Shown here: positions 17,401-24,627 of the stretch, one piece after another
Layout: each line of letters begins with the position of its first letter
Position numbering within the stretch: the first letter of the stretch is position 1
DNA from: Terriglobia bacterium
GTDB taxonomy: Bacteria; Acidobacteriota; Terriglobia; Bryobacterales; Bryobacteraceae
DNA length: 37,746 nucleotides
Reading direction: 5' to 3'
Assembly (NCBI GenBank): GCA_025363475.1
Contig: JANYDS010000068.1
Location: 1-37,746, forward strand
Notes under the pieces: model-generated
Databases searched by the model: none
The model's input: the letters and a program-made list of their open reading frames with translations, nothing else
Told to the model about the DNA's origin: nothing
Made by a program: the position numbers and the translations under genes

Positions 17401-17518
17401 GATGCTGCAGCCGCTGGCGATTGCGGTCATCGGCGGAGTGATTGCCTCCATGGTGTTGTCGTTGCTGGTGACGCCGGCGGTTCACTATTACCTGAGCCGC
17501 GGCGATGATCACGCTTGA
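14456..17518 (+). CDS. RND-family inner-membrane efflux pump (AcrB-like)
   Basis: A 1020-residue proton-driven pump with two homologous halves of six membrane helices plus large periplasmic loops. The proton-relay residues known from AcrB are present: the Asp pair D401-D402 in VIDDAIVVVENI (helix 4) and K925 in IVAKNGILLL (helix 10). The start RYSRPIIFLVITLVAMGAYL is the first helix. The intact Asp pair fits the HAE (drug/lipophile) type rather than heavy-metal HME pumps, but the substrate stays unknown. It overlaps the adaptor gene by 4 nt (ATGA). The two-component genes upstream in the same operon suggest inducible expression. Confidence 0.93.
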   Translation: MTEPEHWTARYSRPIIFLVITLVAMGAYLAYTIPVAVFPSTDFPRIVVGVDNGVAPIDQMQVTTTQPIEEALNGVPGLESVRSITSRGSAEVNLFFSWGVDMFRTLEFVNAALARVQSSLPATARLTSNRLTFAAFPIRGYSLTSDTIPQTKLWEIATYGIKPRLNRVNGVSMIVVQGGQVPEFQIEPDPAKLLQAQVTVPSILDAVSKNNMIDSPGLLENNHQLVLALVSGQTRTPEEIANIVLKTTPAGIPVRIGDVATVGPSVKPVYTIVTANGKPAVLLNLFRQPDSNTVAVADAVDLELSQIRKTLPAGVVLQTFYDQSSLVRDSISAVRDAILIGLVLAAIILVIFLRDWGSSLVAGLVIPATIAITMIVMRMLGESFNLMTLGGLAAAVGLVIDDAIVVVENIVLHRDSGQSRSEAIRSALNEIRVPLVGSTITPIVVFLPLITITGVTGTFFRALALTVGTALFTSLLLALTWTPALSTYLLRRKPGANAGTEHKATPGVQHYARALRFTLAHPLALAFGCLVLIGGSYFCYNSLGSDLLPAMDEGNFILDYLTPAGSSLTDTNDILLGVEKIILATPEVESDSRRTGLQLGLSGVTEANRGDFSVKLKRDRKRPIDEVISEVRAKVNKQYPQLDVEFIQTLQDMIGDLSNSPEPIEIKLFAQDYTLLKDWAPRIAERIKKIEGVADVKNGIENTISGPALVMTVNPAVAARAGFTAQEVELDASAILQGEPATPPVVVNGRSYGIRVRFPENTRSSLEQIRNTLITSSSTGKTASLGSVAAFTDEAGQTEVRRENLQRYLAVTGRFEGVSLGEGMGKVQAAVAQMNLPSAIRISYGGTFEEQQKSFRDLALVLALAIVLVFIVLLFEFRNFAAPLAILSAAILSTSGVFLALLVTKTTFNISSFMGLIMVIGIVAKNGILLLDADQRFRADGATALDAMIEAGERRLRPILMTALATVAGMIPLSLALGAGSQMLQPLAIAVIGGVIASMVLSLLVTPAVHYYLSRGDDHA

Positions 17519-17595
17519 GCACCTGCGCCTTCAGCCAGAAACTCGAAGCGAAACTGAAGGGTATCCGCGTTTTCCTGGCATAGGACAATAGGCGA

Positions 17596-19785
17596 TTGGA
17601 TCTCCGCAACCGTTTGATTGCCGCCGCATTGTTCCTTGGCAACCTGCTGATTCTCGGCCCGTTTCTGTTGACCGGCTATTCCAGTCAGCCGTGGAATAAC
17701 GGCTATGTCTACATGGCCATCGCGCGCATGTTCCGCGACCATCAGTGGACCTGGAATCCGCTGCAGTATGGGGGCGCGCCATTCCACTATCTCTATCCGC
17801 CTGTGTTTCAGGTTCTGGTCGCGATGGTGCCGTTTGTCTCAATCGGCCATGCCTTCCACATCGTCACTGGCCTCGCGTATGCGATGGTGCCGGTCTGTCT
17901 TTTCTATCTGGCGATGCAGTTGTTTGAGTCACCGCTAATTGCCGGGCTGGCTGCTGTCGCCTACAGCCTTTTCCCTTCGCCCATCTACTATGCTATGCCG
18001 CTGTGGCGAGGTCTGGCGATTCCGTATGCGAACGCGCCGTGGGGCTTCGTGGCAATGGTTGGTTACGAAGAAGCAGCCCACGCTTTCGCCCTGAGCTTTA
18101 CGCTGCTGGCGATCGCGGCCGCGTGGAAAGACCGCTGGACCGTGGCTGCGTTTCTCGCCGCGATTGTTTTTCTCACCAACTGGCCGGCCATGATTGGTCT
18201 CGGTCTGGCTCTGAGCGCAATCGCGGTGCGCCGCCGCATCATGCCACTCATCGGCGCGGTGGGAACTGCTTACGGGCTCGCGGCATTCTGGATCACCCCG
18301 GGTTACTTCGTTTCTTCCACACTGCTCAACCGCATCGTCATCAAAAATACCAGCCCTGGAGAACCGGTCAGCAGTACCACACTTATTATTCTCGTGTGCG
18401 CTGCGGCAGTGATTGGCCTGTCTCTTTGGCGACGCATCCCGGCAGCTATTGCGCTGGTGTTCGCGTGGATCGCTGTGCTAGGCGCAGTAGTAGCGGGCTT
18501 CAGCCTGGCGGGCAACAACCTGGTGCCTATGCCCAACCGCTACATGCTGGAATTCAATGCCGGCTGTATTCTGGCGATTGCGGGACTCGTTTCGCTGATG
18601 CCGCGCGGACGCAAGGTTGTGGCCGGTCTGGTTTGCGCTGCGGGCCTTTATGTTTCTTTCGGGTTCATCACGAAAGCGTGGACGTTTCAGGCTCCGGAGA
18701 CTGACCCGAAGACTGTTCTGACCTGGAAAATTTCGGACTGGCTGAGGCAACATGCGGGTTCGTCACGCGTGCTCGCGTCCGGTGAACTCGACAGCACCCT
18801 CGCGCTCTGGTCTGATGTTCCGCAGATCGGTGGAACCGGGCAGGATGTTTCGAACTTCCTGATGTTCGCGGCGCAAAAACAGGTGGCGTTTGGCTGCGGG
18901 CCAGACTCAGAACAAATCTCGGAGCTTTGGCTGCACGCGCTCAATATTCACTACTTCGTGGTGCATGAAAGCGACTCGCGCGAATACTTCCACTGGTTCT
19001 CTGAGCCGGAGAAATTCCGCGCGCTCCCGGTCGTATGGGACAACCACGCGGGCGACAGAATCTACGAAATCCCGGACGCGAACGAAGCGGTAGTGGTGGA
19101 TTTGCAGGTACTCCGCACACTGCCGCCAATGCGCTCCACCGACGATTCTGTATTTCTCAACGCCTATGTGAAATGGGCCGCAGGCAAACGCGCAGCGTCA
19201 ATCAGATGGACTGGCGACGATGCCATAAATGCTTCCGCCACACTGGGTCCCGATGAAGCTATTCTGCTCAAAGCCACTTATGACCGCGGCTGGCGGACTG
19301 AGCCCGATCCGCTTGGTTTCACGCTGCTTCGCCACAGCGGGCGCTATGAATTCCACTCGTCATGGGACGTCTGGCTGGCACGCGCCATTACGCTGCTCAC
19401 TCTAATTCTATTGGTCGCACGTACTCCCGCCTGGAAGATCGCGGCCGTCGCGGTCATCCCTTCCGCGCTCGCATATTTCTATCTGGCAGCAGCCGTCCCG
19501 CCCACAGCCGCCATCGCAGAACAGGCCTTTGCCCGACTACAACCGCCGCTGATCAATGCGGGCGGTATCGTCAACAATGGCAGCGGGATCATGTCTGTTT
19601 ACGGCCTGAATTTCGGCAATGCTAAAAATATCCCGCACGTATTCGCGGGCGACCGCGAAGGGGAAATCACGTATCACGGCAAGAACCTGATCGTGTTCAA
19701 AGTTCCGCCGGGCAGCGCGGCAAGTTTCCCCGTCAGCGTCGAGGTCAGCGCCTGTCGCGGGAACGCATTTTGGGTTCGTCCTTAA
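17596..19785 (+). CDS. Polytopic GT-C/PTPS-related-like membrane protein with C-terminal IPT-like domain
   Basis: A 729-residue inner-membrane protein starting at a TTG. Roughly 12 hydrophobic helices fill residues 5-380, then a soluble part (about 395-590), a further pair of helices (about 595-640) and a C-terminal beta-rich stretch. The early segment QYGGAPFHYLYPPVFQVLV resembles the first loop of PTPS-related and other GT-C-fold proteins, which transfer sugars from lipid-linked donors. The tail (AGGIVNNGSGIMSVYGLNFG) looks like an IPT/TIG domain as in acidobacterial secreted proteins. The donor and acceptor are unknown, and enzymatic activity is not proven. Its last 41 nt overlap the 3' end of the convergent fusion gene. 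It starts 77 nt after the pump gene and is probably a separate unit. Confidence 0.6.
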   Translation: MDLRNRLIAAALFLGNLLILGPFLLTGYSSQPWNNGYVYMAIARMFRDHQWTWNPLQYGGAPFHYLYPPVFQVLVAMVPFVSIGHAFHIVTGLAYAMVPVCLFYLAMQLFESPLIAGLAAVAYSLFPSPIYYAMPLWRGLAIPYANAPWGFVAMVGYEEAAHAFALSFTLLAIAAAWKDRWTVAAFLAAIVFLTNWPAMIGLGLALSAIAVRRRIMPLIGAVGTAYGLAAFWITPGYFVSSTLLNRIVIKNTSPGEPVSSTTLIILVCAAAVIGLSLWRRIPAAIALVFAWIAVLGAVVAGFSLAGNNLVPMPNRYMLEFNAGCILAIAGLVSLMPRGRKVVAGLVCAAGLYVSFGFITKAWTFQAPETDPKTVLTWKISDWLRQHAGSSRVLASGELDSTLALWSDVPQIGGTGQDVSNFLMFAAQKQVAFGCGPDSEQISELWLHALNIHYFVVHESDSREYFHWFSEPEKFRALPVVWDNHAGDRIYEIPDANEAVVVDLQVLRTLPPMRSTDDSVFLNAYVKWAAGKRAASIRWTGDDAINASATLGPDEAILLKATYDRGWRTEPDPLGFTLLRHSGRYEFHSSWDVWLARAITLLTLILLVARTPAWKIAAVAVIPSALAYFYLAAAVPPTAAIAEQAFARLQPPLINAGGIVNNGSGIMSVYGLNFGNAKNIPHVFAGDREGEITYHGKNLIVFKVPPGSAASFPVSVEVSACRGNAFWVRP

Positions 19786-21475
19786 TCAACTCCTGGCGAT
19801 CCACATATTGGCCCTTCTGCATCACAAAGGAGACAGATTCCAGGGCTTTGATGTCCGCCAGAGGGTTGCCGCTCACGACGAGCAGCGTGGCGTCTTTACC
19901 CTTTGTGACAGAGCCGAAATGCGCATCCTGACCCAGAGCTTTGGCTGCGCCCAGAGTGGCCGCCTGAATGGCTTCGGCGGGCGTGGTCCCGGCCTGCACA
20001 CGAAGCGCGAGTTCATGCTGGATCGCAGGGCCGTGGAAGATCAGGGGCGCTCCCCCGAAGGAACCGATAACACCGGCCATATCAGTTGGCGTGTCGGGTA
20101 CCGCCGCAGCCGGGGGCAGGATGGCCAGCTGAGACCGTGGCGTCACCTGCTGTACCAGGCTTCGCCCCGTAAGTTCGGCGACCTTGGCGGGCGTGGCTCC
20201 AAGTGCTTCCGTGAGGCTGAGTGAGGACTGCGGCACCGGGCCTGTCGTGTAAATATCGGCACCGTACTTCTCGGCTGAATCGACCAGGCCTTTCACCTTC
20301 GCGGTGAGGTCCGGAGGATCGCCAACGCTGCGGACTGCGGTGACGCCACAGAACAGGTAGCTCGCCAGCGCGCGCGTCATCCCTTCCTGCGTAGGGAGGG
20401 GCGTGCTTAGGCGAACACGCATATCGATCAGGCCGGGAAGAAGCGTTTTCCCTGCAGCTTCGACTGGTTCGGCACTCACGCTCTTTGGGTCAGGTCCGGA
20501 GCCTTCGTAAACTTCTTCGATACGACCATTCTTTATCAACACCGAACCGTTCTCAATCACCGTGCCATCGCCCACAATAATTCGCGCATTGCGAATCAGC
20601 CGCGACCGTGATCGCGAGAGATCACGGTCCAGCAGACGCGCCTTGGTGACGTTATCCCGTGAGTAAGTCTGCCATGTGCCCAGTACGAGAAACGGGACGA
20701 GCACCGCGACTAACCATAACTTACCCGCAGGCCTTACCTTCTCTTCTTTTTCCCAGCGGAAGAGTTTCACGCTCAGCAGCAGTCCGATAAAAACCGTCAA
20801 TACCAGCGCACCCACAGACTGCCAGTTGGCAGCTAGCGTCTCATTCCGAATCATGATTCCCTGCAGGCCTGTAACCAGATATGTGGAAGGAATAAACTGT
20901 GTCGCGGTCATCAGCCACGCCGGAAACATAGCGGTCGGAAGCGTGGTTCCGCTCAGAAACAACATCGTCATGTAAACGATCTGTATCAGCACCCCCGCCT
21001 CCGCCATGGAGTTGACAACTGATGACAGAATCAACCCGATGGCACGTATCGCCGCCACGCCCAGCATGATAAAAATAAGGGCCGCCGCCAGATGCTGGGG
21101 CAACTGCATTCCATAGCGGACCTTCGCCAGCGTAAACATCACTACCACCAAAGGGATGTAGACCAAGAGCCCTGTGACGGTTGACGCGACAAGCAGCGGC
21201 AACGGTGAAATCGGGGCCACTTTGAAGCGGCGCAGAATGTTGGTTTCCCGCTCCTGCACAGCCCTCATGCCCGCGCCCAGCAGGCCGTTGCCCAGGATAC
21301 CGAGGACGGTCACCATCGTTACCACCTGGAGAATCGCTCCCCCCTGCTCCGCGTGATATGCCTGCGCAAACATGAAGAAGAACGCGAGCGGCAGCGCGTA
21401 GTTAAAAAAGATCACCACTCGCTGCCGCGAAGCCAGCCTGAGTTCGTTGCGGATCAGCGCCAGATAAGCTTTCAT
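19745..21475 (-). CDS. ABC-2 permease fused to a degenerate amidohydrolase domain
   Basis: The 576-residue product combines two unrelated parts. Residues 1-245 are an ABC-2-type permease: N-terminal amphipathic start, six helices, and the conserved loop QERETNILRRFKVAPISPLP (75-94). A seventh helix (252-270, KLWLVAVLVPFLVLGTWQTY) follows a basic, presumably cytoplasmic stretch, so the rest should face the periplasm. Residues 292-562 match the imidazolonepropionase-like amidohydrolase family: NARIIVGDG, KTLLPGLIDM, YLFCGVTAVRSVGDPPDL, and at the end GTTPAEAIQAATLGAAKALG and GSVTKGKDATLLVVSGNPL. The metal-binding HxH following LPGLIDM is RVR (R353, R355), and the central barrel segment that holds the other ligands seems absent (only about 70 residues between GPVP and IFHGPA). 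It is therefore probably catalytically dead. It overlaps the ABC ATPase gene by 4 nt, so both act as one exporter. Confidence 0.85.
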   Translation of the reverse strand: MKAYLALIRNELRLASRQRVVIFFNYALPLAFFFMFAQAYHAEQGGAILQVVTMVTVLGILGNGLLGAGMRAVQERETNILRRFKVAPISPLPLLVASTVTGLLVYIPLVVVMFTLAKVRYGMQLPQHLAAALIFIMLGVAAIRAIGLILSSVVNSMAEAGVLIQIVYMTMLFLSGTTLPTAMFPAWLMTATQFIPSTYLVTGLQGIMIRNETLAANWQSVGALVLTVFIGLLLSVKLFRWEKEEKVRPAGKLWLVAVLVPFLVLGTWQTYSRDNVTKARLLDRDLSRSRSRLIRNARIIVGDGTVIENGSVLIKNGRIEEVYEGSGPDPKSVSAEPVEAAGKTLLPGLIDMRVRLSTPLPTQEGMTRALASYLFCGVTAVRSVGDPPDLTAKVKGLVDSAEKYGADIYTTGPVPQSSLSLTEALGATPAKVAELTGRSLVQQVTPRSQLAILPPAAAVPDTPTDMAGVIGSFGGAPLIFHGPAIQHELALRVQAGTTPAEAIQAATLGAAKALGQDAHFGSVTKGKDATLLVVSGNPLADIKALESVSFVMQKGQYVDRQELIKDEPKMRSRDRR

Positions 21476-22392
21476 TCGCGGAGCCTCTTGCCTGTCAGTT
21501 CAATAAACACATCTTCCAGCGATGGCCGGCTCAGGTGCACATCATCGAGATCAATCCCATGCCCGTCAAGCCACTTCACAACTTCTACCAGGGTGCGGCC
21601 GGGCTTCGTTGAAGCCACGGTCAAATGCCGACCGTCCCCGGTCAGTTTGGCATGGGTTGCATTCGTCCACTGCGGCAGCGTCAGCTCTGTGAGCGCGCGG
21701 TTGCAGGTGATTTCGATGGTGGAATTGCCTGCACTGCGATCCTGCAATTCGCGCGGCGTCCCAATGGCGATGATCTTCCCCGCATCCACGATCGCCACAC
21801 GGTCACACAGGCGTTCCGCTTCCTCTATGTAGTGCGTCGTGAGCAGAATGGTGCGCTTCTCGCTCTTCAATTCCTCAATCAGAGCGTGAATTTCCAGACG
21901 CACCTGAGGATCAAGTCCCGTTGAGGGTTCATCCAGAAACAACAGCGAAGGATCGTTGATCAGCCCCATCGCAATAGCCAGCCGCTGTTTCTGCCCGCCG
22001 GAAAGCGTGTGATAAAATGCTTCTTTCTTGTCGTAAAGCTGCAGGCGTTTCAGCAGAGAATCCGGGTTAAGCATCCGGCTGTAAAGCGCGCCAAATAATT
22101 CCAGCGCTTCGCCGACGCGTATCTTATCCGGCAGATTCGTCGCCTGCAGGCAGACGCCAATCCGGTCTTTCAGCAGCGTCTTCTGATTATCCGGATCGTA
22201 GCCGAGCACACGCACTTCACCACTGGTGCGCTGGCGAATCCCTTCCAGAATTTCAACCGTAGTGGTTTTGCCCGCGCCATTGGGACCCAGCAGACCAAAT
22301 ACCTCGCCCGCTGCTACCTCGAAATCGATCCCGCGGACTGCTTCCACGCTCCCGTAGCTCTTGTGCAGTCCGCAAACCGAGATGGCGCTCAT
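21472..22392 (-). CDS. ABC transporter ATP-binding protein (DrrA/CcmA type)
   Basis: A 306-residue nucleotide-binding subunit that powers the permease encoded directly downstream. Walker A GPNGAGKTTT (about 36-45), Q-loop region GVCLQATNLPD, signature LSGGQKQRLAIAMGL (about 130-144), Walker B SLLFLDEPSTGLDP, and switch His in LLTTHYIEEAERL are all intact. The C-terminal 80 residues match the regulatory tail of drug-export ATPases of the DrrA type (LSRPSLEDVFIELTGKRL). It begins 6 nt after the thrS stop, so it is co-transcribed with thrS, and overlaps the fusion-permease start by 4 nt. Confidence 0.93.
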   Translation of the reverse strand: MSAISVCGLHKSYGSVEAVRGIDFEVAAGEVFGLLGPNGAGKTTTVEILEGIRQRTSGEVRVLGYDPDNQKTLLKDRIGVCLQATNLPDKIRVGEALELFGALYSRMLNPDSLLKRLQLYDKKEAFYHTLSGGQKQRLAIAMGLINDPSLLFLDEPSTGLDPQVRLEIHALIEELKSEKRTILLTTHYIEEAERLCDRVAIVDAGKIIAIGTPRELQDRSAGNSTIEITCNRALTELTLPQWTNATHAKLTGDGRHLTVASTKPGRTLVEVVKWLDGHGIDLDDVHLSRPSLEDVFIELTGKRLRE

Positions 22393-22398
22393 AAGCCG

Positions 22399-24339
22399 TT
22401 ACGCGTCGCCGGTTTTAGCTGCGATTTCAGCCGTAATGGCCGTGATGAATTCGTCCACACTGGAAACGCCCAGGTCCGCCCGTTTGCGATGCCGCACGGA
22501 GACCTGTCCGGCCTCGGCTTCACGCCCGCCAATCACCAGCATGTAAGGCACCTTCTGCAACTGCGCATCGCGGATCTTCAGGTTGACCTTTTCATTGCGG
22601 TCATCCAGCGTCGCGCGGATACCCGCGGCTTTCAGCTTCGCCACCACTTCCGCGGCATACGGCAACTGCTTGTCAGTAATCGGCAACACGGTTGCCTGCA
22701 CTGGTGCGAGCCATACAGGGAACGCCCCGGCGTAGTGTTCGATCAGGATCCCGAAGAAGCGCTCCACACTGCCAAACAGAGCGCGGTGCACCATGATCGG
22801 CTGGTGTTTCCTGCCATCTTCGGCGATGTATTCAAGACCAAACCGGCGCGGCAGCGTGAAGTCAAACTGCACGGTGGAAAGCTGCCACAAACGACCAATG
22901 GCATCCACCAGTTTCACGTCGATCTTGGGACCATAAAACGCCGCTTCATCCGGCGTCACAGCGGCTACAATTCCCAGCCGGTCACAGGCCTTGCGCAACG
23001 CTCCCTCGGCCAGTTCCCAGTGTTCCGCCTCACCGTCATACTTGCCGCTGACGCCGCCATCCCACGTGGAAATTTCAGCTTTGTACTGCGTGAAGCCAAA
23101 GGTGTTGAGAGTATCGATGGCGAAGTCCAGACAGTTGACGATTTCGTCTTCCACCTGCTCCGGCGTACAGAAGATATGCGCGTCATCCTGGGTAAAGCCG
23201 CGCACGCGCAACAGGCCATGCATGGTGCCGGAACGCTCATAGCGATAGACCGTACCGAGTTCGCCCAGCCGCACCGGCAGATCGCGATAGCTGTGCTGTT
23301 TGTCCGCGTAGATCAGGATGTGCCCGGGGCAGTTCATGGGCTTCAACTGATATTCGGCGTCATCAAGCTCCATCGGCTTGAACATGTTGTCCGAATAATA
23401 GTTGGCGTGGCCGGAAGTCTTCCACAAATCGCGCCGCATCACATGCGGGGTATAGACCAGCGAGTAGCCGCGTTTCAGATAGGCATCGCGCATCCAGTCT
23501 TCCAGCACCTTGCGGATGATGCCGCCTTTGGGATGGAAGAAAATCAGCCCAGGCCCGGCCAGTTCCTGAATGCTGAACAGATCCAGTTCCTGCCCGAGTT
23601 TGCGGTGGTCGCGCCGCTTGGCTTCTTCGAGTTTGTGGAGGTGTTCGTCGAGGTCTTTTTTGGTAAACCAGGCAGTCCCGTAAATGCGCTGCAGCTGCTT
23701 GTTCTTTTCGTCGCCCTTCCAATACGCCCCGGCGATGGAGAGCAGCTTGAACGCCTTGATCCGCGACGTATCAGGCAAGTGCGGCCCGCGACAGAAATCG
23801 ATGAACGCCGGCCCCAGCGTGTATTCGGAGAAGATGGCATCCGCGCGCTCTTCAATCAGCTCAACTTTCATCGGCTCATTCATCGCGCGGTACTTCGCCA
23901 GACCCTCGGGCTTGGCGATCATGCGACGTTCGAAGGTCAGCGCCTGGGACTGTAGTTCCCACATCTTCGCCTCGATCTTCGCAAGGTCTTCCGGAGTGAA
24001 GGGGGAGGGACGGTCGAAGTCGTAATAGAAGCCATTTTCAATCGGCGGACCGATGCCCAGTTTGGTTTCGGGAAAGAGTTCGAGCACGGCCGCGGCGCAG
24101 AGGTGGGCGGTGGAATGGCGATAGACTTCCAGCGCCTCGGTGTCTTTGGGGGTGAGAATTTGAACGAGGGAGTCGGCTTCCAGCGCACGGTTCAGGTCAA
24201 ACATCCTGCCGTCGACTTTGGCCACCAGTGCGGACTCGGCCAGACGAGTGCTGATGGCACGCGCAACATCCATGGGACTGGTCCCCACCGGGACCTGACG
24301 GACACTTCCATCCGGGAGGGTGACTTGTAGATTACTCAT
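22399..24339 (-). CDS. thrS: Threonyl-tRNA synthetase
   Basis: ThrRS charges tRNA-Thr with threonine and removes misattached serine. The 646 residues carry all expected domains: TGS (1-63), the N2 editing domain with HSTAH (H75, H79) and CRGPH (C183, H187), the class II catalytic core with zinc ligands in PMNCPGH, in TQDDAHIFC and in MVHRALFGSVERF, and the C-terminal anticodon-binding domain. The sequence appears fully functional. The ATG at 24339 is preceded by a 7-bp hairpin 9 nt upstream. Downstream genes encode an ABC exporter separated by only 6 nt. Upstream, 184 nt separate it from an inserted IS21 element. Confidence 0.97.
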   Translation of the reverse strand: MSNLQVTLPDGSVRQVPVGTSPMDVARAISTRLAESALVAKVDGRMFDLNRALEADSLVQILTPKDTEALEVYRHSTAHLCAAAVLELFPETKLGIGPPIENGFYYDFDRPSPFTPEDLAKIEAKMWELQSQALTFERRMIAKPEGLAKYRAMNEPMKVELIEERADAIFSEYTLGPAFIDFCRGPHLPDTSRIKAFKLLSIAGAYWKGDEKNKQLQRIYGTAWFTKKDLDEHLHKLEEAKRRDHRKLGQELDLFSIQELAGPGLIFFHPKGGIIRKVLEDWMRDAYLKRGYSLVYTPHVMRRDLWKTSGHANYYSDNMFKPMELDDAEYQLKPMNCPGHILIYADKQHSYRDLPVRLGELGTVYRYERSGTMHGLLRVRGFTQDDAHIFCTPEQVEDEIVNCLDFAIDTLNTFGFTQYKAEISTWDGGVSGKYDGEAEHWELAEGALRKACDRLGIVAAVTPDEAAFYGPKIDVKLVDAIGRLWQLSTVQFDFTLPRRFGLEYIAEDGRKHQPIMVHRALFGSVERFFGILIEHYAGAFPVWLAPVQATVLPITDKQLPYAAEVVAKLKAAGIRATLDDRNEKVNLKIRDAQLQKVPYMLVIGGREAEAGQVSVRHRKRADLGVSSVDEFITAITAEIAAKTGDA

Positions 24340-24348
24340 ATCAGGGAA

Positions 24349-24370
24349 CTTTCAGGTTAGCATCTGAAAG
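24349..24370 (-). promoter_or_regulatory. Hairpin in the thrS leader, possible translational operator
   Basis: On the minus strand CTTTCAG and CTGAAAG form a perfect 7-bp stem with an 8-nt loop (ATGCTAAC), ending 9 nt before the thrS ATG. In E. coli, ThrRS represses its own mRNA by binding hairpins just upstream of the ribosome site. The position here is similar, but the loop does not copy a threonine anticodon loop, so function is uncertain. The rest of 24340-24523 shows no gene. Confidence 0.4.
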
Positions 24371-24523
24371 CGAAAATGCTCGATTGGCAAAACAGGGCCT
24401 GCCAGAATTTCGTTGATTTTGCGAAACTTCGGACCTGTCGCCTTTTTGGGCTAACGGACAACGTCGCCGGGCTAGATTCGGAGGTCGTTGAATAGCGCGG
24501 TCGCGGAGGAGAGCCGCTTCCCC

Positions 24524-24580
24524 TCCTCGGCGGTCACCCAAAACCGGCCAATGGCGGTCACCTGAAAACCGGCCAATGAG
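24524..24580 (+). repeat. Left inverted repeat of the IS21 element
   Basis: The left end starts TCCTCGGCGGTCACCC and contains two copies of AAAACCGGCCAATG (24540-24553 and 24565-24578), separated by GCGGTCACCTG-type spacer sequence. It aligns over its whole length with the reverse complement of 27207-27264, with about four differences including one 1-nt gap. IstA is expected to bind these repeats. Confidence 0.88.
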
Positions 24581-24627
24581 GAAGGGGTCAGGACATGACT
24601 CGGACGTGAGGAATACCCTCCGTCAAT

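Noticed and set aside
22363-23955. Plus-strand frame of about 530 codons opposite thrS
   Set aside because: ThrRS on the other strand has all catalytic residues. The opposite frame has a shadow-like composition and no domain.
24340-24541. Small minus-strand frame upstream of thrS
   Set aside because: It runs into the thrS leader and the IS21 end, has no ribosome site and no conserved features.
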